Below are positions 1 through 6,349 of a stretch of DNA of 10,599 nt, in pieces. How positions within the stretch are numbered: the stretch's first letter is position 1; the number at the start of each line of letters is the position of its first letter. Under the pieces are notes generated by a model. That model worked only from the letters and a program-made list of their open reading frames with translations. It was not told the DNA's origin and searched no databases. Origin of the DNA: Gemmatimonadaceae bacterium (GTDB taxonomy: Bacteria; Gemmatimonadota; Gemmatimonadetes; Gemmatimonadales; Gemmatimonadaceae); assembly GCA_025357975.1 (NCBI GenBank), contig JANYKY010000117.1, forward strand, positions 1 through 10,599. The letters run 5' to 3'. A program made the translations under genes and the position numbers.

Positions 1-822
1 CTTGCGCCTGAACAGTCGTATGAGAGCACGAAGCGGATCGTAATGCTCATCGACAACACGCTCCTTGAGCGGAATGATCGCGTTGTCAGTGATCCTTATC
101 CCCTCCGGACACACTTTCGTACAGCACTTGGTGATGTTGCAATATCCGATGCCGTGCGCATCCTTGAGCTCCTGCGTCCGATCCGCCGTATCCAGGGGAT
201 GCATTTCGAGCGCCGCGACGAACGTAAGGAAACGCGGCCCGATGAATGACTCATGCTTGTTGTGGTCACGCAACACATGGCACACGTCCTGGCACAAAAA
301 GCACTCGATGCATTTCCTGAATTCCTGCACGCGGTCTACATCAGTCTGGCTCATTCGCCATGTGCCATCTGAAGCGTCCGGGGCGCGGGGCTTGAATTCA
401 GTGATCCGTTTCTTGACTTCGAAGTTCCAGGAGACGTCCGTGACGAGATCGCGAATTGGCGGGAAAGCGCGCATCGGCTCAACTGTCACTGGCTCGGACA
501 AGTCGAGGTCGCTCAGCCGGGCCATGCACATCAGTTTGGGCATCCCGTTTACCTCCGCTGAGCACGATCCGCACTTCCCAGCCTTGCAGTTCCAGCGAAC
601 CGCGAGATCGTTGGCGCTCTCCGACTGGATCTGATGGATTGCATCGAGCACGACCATTCCCTCAGACACTTCGGTCGTATAGCTCGCCAGCTTTCCGCCA
701 CTCGAGTCACCGCGCCACACCTTGAACGTGGCACTCTTCGCCGCGCCGCCCGCACTGGCGTTGCTGCGCTCGGCCGCGCGCTGGCCGCTCTCGACAATCG
801 ATTGAGACAAGGCGGCTGTCAT
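1..822 (-). CDS. sdhB: Succinate dehydrogenase / fumarate reductase iron-sulfur subunit (3' end outside window)
   Basis: This is the electron-transfer subunit of complex II. It passes electrons from the SdhA flavin through three Fe-S clusters to the membrane anchor. My reverse-strand translation gives 274 codons with no stop before the left edge, so only a few C-terminal residues should be missing. The N-terminal ferredoxin domain has the [2Fe-2S] ligands C79, C84, C87 and C99. The C-terminal domain has C171, C174, C177 (motif CIECFLC) and C238 for [4Fe-4S], and C181, C228, C234 for [3Fe-4S]. The 12-residue step from C87 to C99 and the 6- and 4-residue steps C228-C234-C238 match E. coli SdhB as I remember it. 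C233 is an extra cysteine beside a ligand. The ATG lies 2 nt after the sdhA stop, and GAGGAG at the end of sdhA serves as ribosome binding site. The N-terminal 30 residues are Ala/Ser-rich and longer than usual. Confidence 0.95.
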   Translation of the reverse strand, partial: MTAALSQSIVESGQRAAERSNASAGGAAKSATFKVWRGDSSGGKLASYTTEVSEGMVVLDAIHQIQSESANDLAVRWNCKAGKCGSCSAEVNGMPKLMCMARLSDLDLSEPVTVEPMRAFPPIRDLVTDVSWNFEVKKRITEFKPRAPDASDGTWRMSQTDVDRVQEFRKCIECFLCQDVCHVLRDHNKHESFIGPRFLTFVAALEMHPLDTADRTQELKDAHGIGYCNITKCCTKVCPEGIRITDNAIIPLKERVVDEHYDPLRALIRLFRRK

Positions 823-824
823 CG

Positions 825-2672
825 CTATTTGTTCTCCTCGATGATTTTCTGGAGGTCATCCCGCATTGGCACAATCGGTTGGCGCGTGATGCTCATAGTT
901 CCGGTGGCGCTCCGCATCACCAATGTATTGAACGTTGCATAGGCAGGATCTTTTTCGGGAAAGTCATCCCTGAAATGTCCGCCGCGGCTTTCCTTGCGCT
1001 CGATCGCCGAGCGCGTGACCGCTTCGGCGACGGTGAGAAGATTGTCGAGATCGAGAGCGGTATGCCACCCGGGATTGAATTCGCGGTTTCCACTCACGCT
1101 GACTCGCGCGGCACGCTCGCGAAGAGCGACGAGGCCGTCCAGCGCGCGCTCCATTTCATCCTGACGGCGGACGATTCCAACGAGCGCCTGCATCATTTCC
1201 TGCAAGGCGTGCTGAACCTGATATGGGCCTTCACTCGATGCTCCTGCGCCTGCGCGATCGAACGGGTCGAGCGCTTTGCGGGCACCGCTTTCGATCATGT
1301 CCGCGTCGATCGCGCCTTGCGTCGTCAAGGCCGCATACTGCGCCGCATGCTCGCCGGCGCGTTTTCCGAATACGAGAAGATCCGAGAGTGAATTGCCGCC
1401 GAGCCTGTTGGCACCGTGAAGGCCAGCGGCTGATTCTCCCGCCGCGAATAAGCCCGGAACGGTAGACATCTGCGAGTAGCCGTCGACCTTCACGCCGCCC
1501 ATCACGTAGTGAGTCGTGGGACCAACTTCCATAGGCTCGGTCGTGATGTCGATGTCAGCGAGCTGCTTGAACTGGTGATACATGCTCGGAAGCTTTTTCT
1601 TGATATGCTCGGTGGGGTTCGAGATTTTTGACTTGATCCACGAGATGTCGAGAAACACCCCTCCGTGCGGACTTCCCCGCCCTTCACGCACCTCGCGCAT
1701 GATACATCGGGCAACGTGATCGCGAGTCAATAACTCCGGCGGCCGGCGCGCATTCTTGTCGCCTTGCACATAGCGCCACCCTTCTTCCTCGTTGTCCGCG
1801 GTCTGCGAACGGTAGTTCTCCGGAATGTCGTCGAACATGAATCGGCGGCCTTCCTTGTTGACGAGGATTCCGCCTTCACCCCGAACACCCTCAGTCACGA
1901 GAATTCCGCGCACACTCGGCGGCCACACCATGCCCGTCGGGTGAAACTGCACGAATTCCATGTCCTGCAGCGCAGCGCCCGCGCGATATGCGAGCGACTG
2001 TCCATCGCCGGTGTATTCCCAGCTGTTGCTTGTGATATGAAAGGCGCGACCGATTCCGCCGGTTGCGAGAATAATCGCTTTGGCTTCGAAGACGCGAAAT
2101 CTGCCCCGTTCACGGTCGTACGCCAGCGCGCCCGCGATCCGGTCGCCGTCCTTGAAAAGGTTGATCACCGTGCACTCCATGTGCACGTCGATCCCGAGAT
2201 GAATCGCGTGGTCCTGCAGTGTCCGGATCATCTCGAGACCCGTGCGATCCCCGACGTGAGCGAGCCGGGGATATTTGTGCCCGCCGAAATTCCGCTGAAG
2301 GATACGACCGTCGGGTGTCCGGTCGAATACTGCGCCCCAGGCCTCGAGCTCATTCACCCGGGCCGGCGCTTCCTTCGCGTGCAGCTCGGCCATTCGCGAG
2401 TTGTTCATGTATTGGCCGCCGCGCATCGTGTCGGCGAAATGAACACTCCAGTTGTCACGATCATCCACGTTTCCAAGCGCAGCCGCAACACCGCCTTCGG
2501 CCATTACCGTGTGCGCTTTTCCAAGCAGCGACTTGCAGATCAGGCCAACGCGCGCTCCCGATGCTGCAGCCTCGATCGCAGCGCGAAGACCCGCCCCGCC
2601 CGCTCCCACGACAAGTACATCGTGCGCATGCCTCTCGTACTCGGCCACTACAGCAGTCTCACGTCCGTCCAT
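825..2672 (-). CDS. sdhA: Succinate dehydrogenase / fumarate reductase flavoprotein subunit
   Basis: This is the catalytic subunit of complex II: succinate to fumarate with covalently bound FAD, on the cytoplasmic face. With the ATG at 2672 the protein has 615 residues. The FAD-binding GAGGAG loop is at about residues 23-28. The flavinylated histidine is in KAHTVMAEGG (H54). The catalytic site has QFHPTG (H244), the RGEGG arginine (R264) and HYVMGG (H388). The GANRLGGNSLSDLL segment near 420-432 and SRGGHFR near 562 are also typical. The spacer with PPELLTRDHVAR and PSMYHQFKQLADIDIT resembles the actinobacterial Sdh1 flavoprotein rather than the E. coli type. The start is uncertain: a GTG at 2648 overlaps the sdhC stop as TAGTG and would also leave the FAD domain whole. 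Starts further upstream would run deeper into sdhC and are unlikely. Confidence 0.95.
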   Translation of the reverse strand: MDGRETAVVAEYERHAHDVLVVGAGGAGLRAAIEAAASGARVGLICKSLLGKAHTVMAEGGVAAALGNVDDRDNWSVHFADTMRGGQYMNNSRMAELHAKEAPARVNELEAWGAVFDRTPDGRILQRNFGGHKYPRLAHVGDRTGLEMIRTLQDHAIHLGIDVHMECTVINLFKDGDRIAGALAYDRERGRFRVFEAKAIILATGGIGRAFHITSNSWEYTGDGQSLAYRAGAALQDMEFVQFHPTGMVWPPSVRGILVTEGVRGEGGILVNKEGRRFMFDDIPENYRSQTADNEEEGWRYVQGDKNARRPPELLTRDHVARCIMREVREGRGSPHGGVFLDISWIKSKISNPTEHIKKKLPSMYHQFKQLADIDITTEPMEVGPTTHYVMGGVKVDGYSQMSTVPGLFAAGESAAGLHGANRLGGNSLSDLLVFGKRAGEHAAQYAALTTQGAIDADMIESGARKALDPFDRAGAGASSEGPYQVQHALQEMMQALVGIVRRQDEMERALDGLVALRERAARVSVSGNREFNPGWHTALDLDNLLTVAEAVTRSAIERKESRGGHFRDDFPEKDPAYATFNTLVMRSATGTMSITRQPIVPMRDDLQKIIEENK

Positions 2673-3451
2673 ATGCCCATCGCCAGCATTCGAACATATA
2701 CATCGCAGAACGCGACCATGAACAGACTGCACCATGCCCATCGCATGTGTCCGCGATTGAGGCAGCTGGCGCAGTCATAAGCTTTTTTTCTAACGGGCGC
2801 CGCTGACATCCGGTCGAGATAACCTCCTACCAGATGTCTGAGCGAATGACACCCCAGTGTGTATCCGCCGAGGAGGACGACGTTGGCTGTGAGTATGATG
2901 GTGCCGAGTCCGATGCCGAACTGTTTTTGCCCGGTTGCGGCATTCGTAAACCACATCGCTTTCCACGCGTCGTGCGCGAGGAAAAGAATGAAAATCAATG
3001 CGAAGTAAAGGAAATAACGGTGGACATTCTGAACAATCAGCGGAAACGATTTTTCGCCGCGATACTCGTTGCGAGGCTCACCAACCGCGCAAGAAAGGGG
3101 ATCGGACCAGAAGGCCTTGTAGTACGCGCCGCGATAGTAATAGCACGTGAACCGGAAACCGGCGGGAAACGGCAGGATTATCAGCGCCGGTGAAAACGGC
3201 AGCAACGATGGCCACCACGTGGGCTTTGCCCCGAACCAGGCCGTCGCAGAATCGCCAAACAGGAGCGGCGAATAAAACGGCGAGAGGTAACCGCCATATT
3301 CATAGTACGCATTCTGAAGTGCAGCCCAGGTTGCATACGCGAGGAAGCCGGAAAGGATGACGACGACGACGATGGGTTGAACCCACCAGGCGTCGCGGCG
3401 CATCGTTTCACCCCAACCGCGACGTCTTATTTGAACGGCTTCAACACCCAT
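2648..3451 (-). CDS. sdhC: Succinate dehydrogenase membrane anchor, five-helix actinobacterial Sdh1-like type
   Basis: This is the quinone-reducing membrane subunit of complex II, 267 residues as called. Hydrophobic segments lie at about 22-45, 83-100, 146-166, 178-200 and 237-259, giving five helices in one chain instead of the SdhC plus SdhD pair. Conserved-looking polar residues are C103 (FTCYYYRGAYY), C121, H144 (QNVHRY), H160, then C201/H202/H206 (GCHSLRHLVGG), C227/C230 (CASC) and H235. Length and motifs fit the single anchor of mycobacterial Sdh1. The stop lies inside the start region of sdhA, and the ATG is 6 nt after the zinc-ribbon gene. An in-frame ATG at 3403 has a better ribosome binding site (GGGGTGA) and would give MRRDAWWVQP as N-terminus; it may be the true start. 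Confidence 0.85.
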   Translation of the reverse strand: MGVEAVQIRRRGWGETMRRDAWWVQPIVVVVILSGFLAYATWAALQNAYYEYGGYLSPFYSPLLFGDSATAWFGAKPTWWPSLLPFSPALIILPFPAGFRFTCYYYRGAYYKAFWSDPLSCAVGEPRNEYRGEKSFPLIVQNVHRYFLYFALIFILFLAHDAWKAMWFTNAATGQKQFGIGLGTIILTANVVLLGGYTLGCHSLRHLVGGYLDRMSAAPVRKKAYDCASCLNRGHMRWAWCSLFMVAFCDVYVRMLAMGIWTDVRLL

Positions 3452-3457
3452 CGGCTG

Positions 3458-3673
3458 TTACTTGGTTTCTTGTTGTGCCCTGTCAGCTACGTAGAGCTCG
3501 AGATAGCCGCATTCGTCGCAAACGAACGGCATCACGACGAGCCCGGAATTTGGATTGATTTTCCCGTCTGCCGACGAGCCGTCGATGTTAACGAGCGCCT
3601 TGAAAGTACCGGTTCGATTCATCCTGGCAGCAGGGTGATTCACGCAATAACGCTTTCCGTCCTTGATTGGCAT
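3458..3673 (-). CDS. Small zinc-ribbon-like protein leading the sdh operon
   Basis: I do not recognise a named family. The 71-residue protein has a CxxH pair (C10, H13, in YCVNH) and a CxxC pair (C52, C55, in VCDECGY) separated by about 38 residues. This is the layout of a zinc ribbon that probably binds one metal ion. No signal peptide or membrane helix is visible, so it should be cytoplasmic. An upstream in-frame start at 3757 exists, but it would put the N-terminus on the 3' side of an intrinsic terminator and adds a segment of no clear character. The ATG at 3673, with AGGA about 10 nt upstream, is preferred. It ends 6 nt before sdhC and is the first gene of the sdh transcript. A role in assembly or regulation of complex II is possible from position alone. 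Confidence 0.7.
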   Translation of the reverse strand: MPIKDGKRYCVNHPAARMNRTGTFKALVNIDGSSADGKINPNSGLVVMPFVCDECGYLELYVADRAQQETK

Positions 3674-3758
3674 TCGATTTTTTTCCTGGAGGTGGGGGGC
3701 GAGTTCGAGGCGCAAATGTAGGGCGACAGGCAGCGCACAGCCAGAACCGCGCGACAAA

Positions 3759-3793
3759 AGAAAGAGGGCCTCCTTGCGGGAGACCCTCTTTCT
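3759..3793 (-). terminator. Intrinsic terminator of the Spy-like gene
   Basis: A perfect 10-bp stem joins AGAAAGAGGG (3759-3768) to CCCTCTTTCT (3784-3793), extended inward by CTCC/GGAG after one C/A mismatch. Read on the minus strand it is followed by CTTTCTTTTG, a usable U-tract, and it lies 16 nt after the stop of the LTxxQ protein gene. It separates that gene from the sdh operon, whose promoter must therefore lie within about 3674-3758. On the plus strand no U-tract follows. Confidence 0.85.
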
Positions 3794-3808
3794 CCTGGCA
3801 CATACTCT

Positions 3809-4318
3809 TTATGCCTTTCCTGCTTTTCCTGCCTGGCCGCGCCGCCCCATTCCGTTCTGGTGTGCTTCGAAGCGCTGCTTTCGCTGCGCCTGTGCGGCGT
3901 CGAACTTTGTGCGCTGATCAGCGGTCAGGATTCCACGAATCTCGCTGTTCTCCTGCTGGCGAATCGCCATCGAGCGCTCGCGGAACTGCTGGAACCTGGC
4001 GCGAGTTGCAGCGGATGTATCGCCCTTCTGTCGTGCGGCGCGCATATCACCGAATTGGGCTTTGCCCTGCTCGCGGAGCGCCTTCATCTGGGGCTCGTAC
4101 CTGGCATGGATGGCCTTCATGCTAGCCTTCTGTGCATCGGTGAGGTTCAAGTCCTTCATGAACTTGCCGCGCTCGCCGTGTCCGCCACGGCCTTGGCCCA
4201 TCTGTCCATGGCGGTCCCACTTTGCACTGTCGGTACGTGCGGGCGCCTGAGCGCCGGCGACTCCGGCCATACCAAGAACTACAACGGCGCCAAGGGCAGC
4301 CGTGCGAAATCTCGACAT
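3809..4318 (-). CDS. Periplasmic Spy/CpxP-like LTxxQ-motif protein
   Basis: A 169-residue exported protein of the Spy/CpxP group, small helical periplasmic proteins that act as chaperones or as sensors for envelope and metal stress. Residues 1-23 form a signal peptide (MSRFR, hydrophobic core, AGA cleavage site near 23-25). A Gly/His/Arg/Met-rich linker (about 33-52) could bind metal or be disordered. Two LTxxQ motifs follow: LTDAQ at 59-63 and LTADQ at 131-135, the family hallmark, with a charged helical stretch between. The C-terminus is basic and Gly/Ala/Lys-rich. A strong GGAGG lies 7 nt before the ATG. It is a monocistronic unit with its own terminator. Whether it belongs to a Cpx-like regulon cannot be told; no two-component genes are nearby. 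Confidence 0.85.
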   Translation of the reverse strand: MSRFRTAALGAVVVLGMAGVAGAQAPARTDSAKWDRHGQMGQGRGGHGERGKFMKDLNLTDAQKASMKAIHARYEPQMKALREQGKAQFGDMRAARQKGDTSAATRARFQQFRERSMAIRQQENSEIRGILTADQRTKFDAAQAQRKQRFEAHQNGMGRRGQAGKAGKA

Positions 4319-4410
4319 TTTAGCTCCTCCACAATCGTTTTTGTCCGCCGCATGATTGCGAAGGACATTGGGTAGACGCGGGGGAACGGATGTTGTTAAG
4401 GGGGGGAACC

Positions 4411-4454
4411 AGTCGACAGTCGACCGTTACAGTGGCGAGTTCTGGGTCTACAGT
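4411..4454. promoter_or_regulatory. Cluster of short ACAGT repeats upstream of the Spy-like gene
   Basis: In the 198-nt gap between uppS and the LTxxQ gene, the plus-strand word ACAGT occurs at 4416-4420, 4429-4433 and 4450-4454. The first lies in a perfect 7-bp tandem repeat, AGTCGAC twice (4411-4424). The outer two copies are 21 bp apart, about two helical turns. This could be an operator for the LTxxQ gene. No convincing -35/-10 pair was found nearby, so it is only a candidate. Confidence 0.25.
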
Positions 4455-4516
4455 CGTCGGTACTTGAGGGTACGGACCGGTTGATGGGTGAGTCCGAAAC
4501 CGTCCATCTGGCTTTC

Positions 4517-5248
4517 TTATCCAGCCGCAGCCTGGGGCACTGTCCCAAATCTCCGCTCGCGAGACCGGAATTCCTGTACCGCCTCGCTCAGATCCACGGG
4601 CCCAAACTCCGGCCACATGCGACGCGTGAAGTACAGCTCCGCGTAAGCACATTCCCACAAGAGGAAATCGCTCAGCCTCTGCTCGCCCCCGGTCCTGATC
4701 AAGAGGTCGACATCCTTCGATTCGCCGATGCCGTGGTCCACATAGGCCAGCACTTTCGCGAATTCAGCGCGCGCCGATGCTGGATCGCTGAGAGCGACCG
4801 GGTCGATGGCTTGTGCCGCGCGGATGATCGCGTCCCGCGCCGAGTAGTCCACTGCAATCCGCAGGTCAAGCGTTCGGCCGGCGCGGGTGGCTTGCTCCGC
4901 ATTCACGATCGCGCGGAGCAACTCCGCCGGAATGCGATCGCGCCGGCCAATGATCCTCATGCGCACACCATTCGTCACACATCGCGCAACTTCGGACACG
5001 AGATAGCGACGAAACAGCCGCATCAACAATCCGACTTCGCGCGAGGGACGCCGCCAGTTGTCCGCAGAAAATGCGTAAAGAGTAAGCGTGCCTATGCCGC
5101 AGTCCGGAGCGGCCTCGACGATTTTTTTTACCGTGCGGGCCCCAGCGATGTGACCAGCGGTGCGAAGCTGGCCTTTAGCGGTAGCCCAGCGGCCATTTCC
5201 ATCCATGATGATCGCGACATGAATGCCGCGCGGAGAATCGAGGATCAT
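4517..5248 (-). CDS. uppS: Isoprenyl transferase (undecaprenyl diphosphate synthase family)
   Basis: A Z-type cis-prenyltransferase that adds isopentenyl units to farnesyl diphosphate, normally making the C55 lipid carrier for peptidoglycan and polysaccharide synthesis. At 243 residues it has family length. HVAIIMDGNGRWA (10-22) contains the Mg/diphosphate Asp (D16). AGHIAG (31-36) holds H33. YAFSADNWRRP (58-68) corresponds to the usual FSSENW segment. DLLIRTGGEQRLSDFLLW (181-198) and the WPEF motif (212-215) complete the set. The usual NYGGR segment reads DYSAR (134-138). The gene begins 15 nt after the winged-helix regulator stop, with no clear ribbon binding site of its own, so it probably shares that transcript and is translated by coupling. 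The usual downstream partners cdsA and dxr are absent. Confidence 0.93.
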   Translation of the reverse strand: MILDSPRGIHVAIIMDGNGRWATAKGQLRTAGHIAGARTVKKIVEAAPDCGIGTLTLYAFSADNWRRPSREVGLLMRLFRRYLVSEVARCVTNGVRMRIIGRRDRIPAELLRAIVNAEQATRAGRTLDLRIAVDYSARDAIIRAAQAIDPVALSDPASARAEFAKVLAYVDHGIGESKDVDLLIRTGGEQRLSDFLLWECAYAELYFTRRMWPEFGPVDLSEAVQEFRSRERRFGTVPQAAAG

Positions 5249-5263
5249 ATGCGGAATCTTTAG

Positions 5264-5644
5264 CTAACGATCCCGCGTCGCGCGGATCAGGGCTTCCATG
5301 TGATCGAGATAGCGCTCGAGCGCGCGCCTTCCTGCAGCGGTGAGTCGGTACTGCGTTTTCGGCATCCGCCCCTCGAACGATTTCGTACAAGCGATGTACT
5401 CAGCCTCCTCGAGCTTGCGTGCATGCACACTCAGGTTTCCGTCCGTCGTGTTCATGAGCTTTTTCAGGTCGCTGAAACTCAGTGAATCGTTCACGGCCAG
5501 CGCGCTGACTATTCCCAGGCGCAGACGCTCATGAATGAGACGATCGAGCTCGTCGGCCTTTTTCGCGGGCGAGCGCCGAAGCGTCGTTCCCTTCAAATGG
5601 TTCTGAGGCCGCGCATCGTCGCGCGCCACTCCGTTTTTAGCCAC
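5264..5644 (-). CDS. Winged-helix transcriptional regulator (HTH_34-like)
   Basis: A 126-residue DNA-binding protein. Residues about 35-125 form a winged helix: LIHERLRLGIVSAL, a recognition-helix region around TTDGNLSVHARKLEE (66-80), the wing with EGRMPKTQYRL (91-101), then LTAAGRRAL and a long C-terminal helix that may dimerise. This matches small MarR/PadR-like regulators without an effector domain (Pfam HTH_34 type). The first 30 residues are basic and unstructured. I chose the GTG at 5644 because CAGGAG lies 6 nt upstream and it overlaps the preceding membrane-protein stop by 8 nt (GTGGCTAA). The longer ORF from 5749 runs through the coding part of that gene. Tight coupling to a membrane protein is a common arrangement for this family, and autoregulation of the operon is likely. 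Confidence 0.85.
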   Translation of the reverse strand: MAKNGVARDDARPQNHLKGTTLRRSPAKKADELDRLIHERLRLGIVSALAVNDSLSFSDLKKLMNTTDGNLSVHARKLEEAEYIACTKSFEGRMPKTQYRLTAAGRRALERYLDHMEALIRATRDR

Positions 5645-6254
5645 CGTGTCTCCTGGCGATTGGAATTCCGAACGCGATGTGCAGTCCACCGAATGCAGCT
5701 CCGAGAATCCAGAACGAAAGCGCGGGAGGAGTGAACAGCGCGATGACACCAGCAGCCATGAAACAAAGCCCCATGACAGGCACGATCTTGACTGAAAAAG
5801 CGCCCCCTGCCACGACAGCCGTCCCGTACAAAAGCAGCCACACGCCGGGTATGATTTCCATCATGCCCGCGCGATAGAGAACGAACGTAAGCAGCGCACC
5901 GACCGCCATCGGCGGCGAGAAGCTCAGTACGAACTTTCGTCCTGGTCCCGACAAGAGAGGCATTCGCGCGGAACGCGCCTTCCGCACCATCGCCCAGATC
6001 ATTATCGAGGGTGAAAGCACTGCGAGCGCGAGCCAGATATTGAGCGCCCCTGACGCCGTTTTCTGCTGCGACGCCGCCGCTGAAACGACGATCGCAAGAA
6101 CCCCGATCGCGACCATGCCCCAACCAGAAACCGCAGTGAATGCTCCGGCCGCTTCCATCGTATCACGGATGAACGCGAGATTATCCATTGCCCGGAGATG
6201 CAGCGCTGGCGTGTCGCGCGACGGCGTCGGACGTAGAGGCCGGACTGATGTCAT
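5637..6254 (-). CDS. Six-helix integral membrane protein of unknown function
   Basis: The function is unknown. From the ATG at 6254 the protein has 205 residues. A cytoplasmic N-terminal part with LHLRAMDNLAFIRDTMEAA (19-37) precedes six hydrophobic segments at about 41-60, 71-90, 110-128, 134-152, 157-175 and 179-199. The AMDNLxFIRxTME stretch before the first helix is a feature I recall from membrane proteins paired with winged-helix regulators in Gemmatimonadota and relatives. The start is set by the promoter at 6261-6290, whose expected transcription start falls on the ATG at 6254. An upstream start at 6290 would overlap the -35 box. The ATG at 6188 would cut off the first 22 residues and has no ribosome binding site. 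It heads the operon with the regulator and uppS. Confidence 0.75.
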   Translation of the reverse strand: MTSVRPLRPTPSRDTPALHLRAMDNLAFIRDTMEAAGAFTAVSGWGMVAIGVLAIVVSAAASQQKTASGALNIWLALAVLSPSIMIWAMVRKARSARMPLLSGPGRKFVLSFSPPMAVGALLTFVLYRAGMMEIIPGVWLLLYGTAVVAGGAFSVKIVPVMGLCFMAAGVIALFTPPALSFWILGAAFGGLHIAFGIPIARRHGG

Positions 6255-6260
6255 GCGCGT

Positions 6261-6290
6261 ATCATACAGGTTTGGGCCTACTACTGTCAA
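6261..6290 (-). promoter_or_regulatory. Sigma-70-type promoter of the membrane protein-regulator-uppS operon
   Basis: On the minus strand a perfect TTGACA (6285-6290) is followed after 18 nt by TATGAT (6261-6266). Only six bases separate the -10 box from the ATG at 6254, so transcription should start at or within a base or two of that ATG and give a leaderless message. It is the best promoter in the window. Confidence 0.75.
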
Positions 6291-6307
6291 GTACTTTGCA
6301 GCTTAAA

Positions 6308-6334
6308 GCAGATGCGCTGCATTTCGCATCCTGC
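6308..6334 (-). terminator. Probable terminator of the DJ-1/PfpI gene
   Basis: GCAGATGCG (6308-6316) pairs with CGCAT-C-CTGC (6325-6334), giving nine base pairs with one bulged C and an 8-nt loop. It begins 16 nt after the DJ-1/PfpI stop on the minus strand and lies just before the operon promoter. The 3' flank is only TTTAAG, a weak U-tract, so termination strength is uncertain. Confidence 0.45.
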
Positions 6335-6349
6335 ACCGTCGGAGCTGGC

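Noticed and set aside
1764..2780. Long plus-strand open frame of 338 codons opposite sdhA
   Set aside because: It is antisense to a clear sdhA coding region, has no family resemblance and reflects GC-rich third positions on the other strand.
3357..3375. GACGACGAC-type trinucleotide run
   Set aside because: It encodes the valine run of the first SdhC helix and is too short to be a functional microsatellite.
3860..4375. Plus-strand open frame opposite the LTxxQ gene
   Set aside because: The minus-strand gene has a signal peptide, two LTxxQ motifs, a ribosome binding site and a terminator; the plus frame has none.
4474..4505. Inverted repeat GGACCGGTT / AACCGTCC downstream of uppS
   Set aside because: The stem has a bulge and a 15-nt loop and no U-tract follows on either strand, so I do not call it a terminator.
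5593..6123. Minus-strand open frame of 176 codons in another frame of the membrane protein gene
   Set aside because: Its Arg/Gly-rich translation lacks domains, while the overlapping frame has six clean membrane helices and a promoter.
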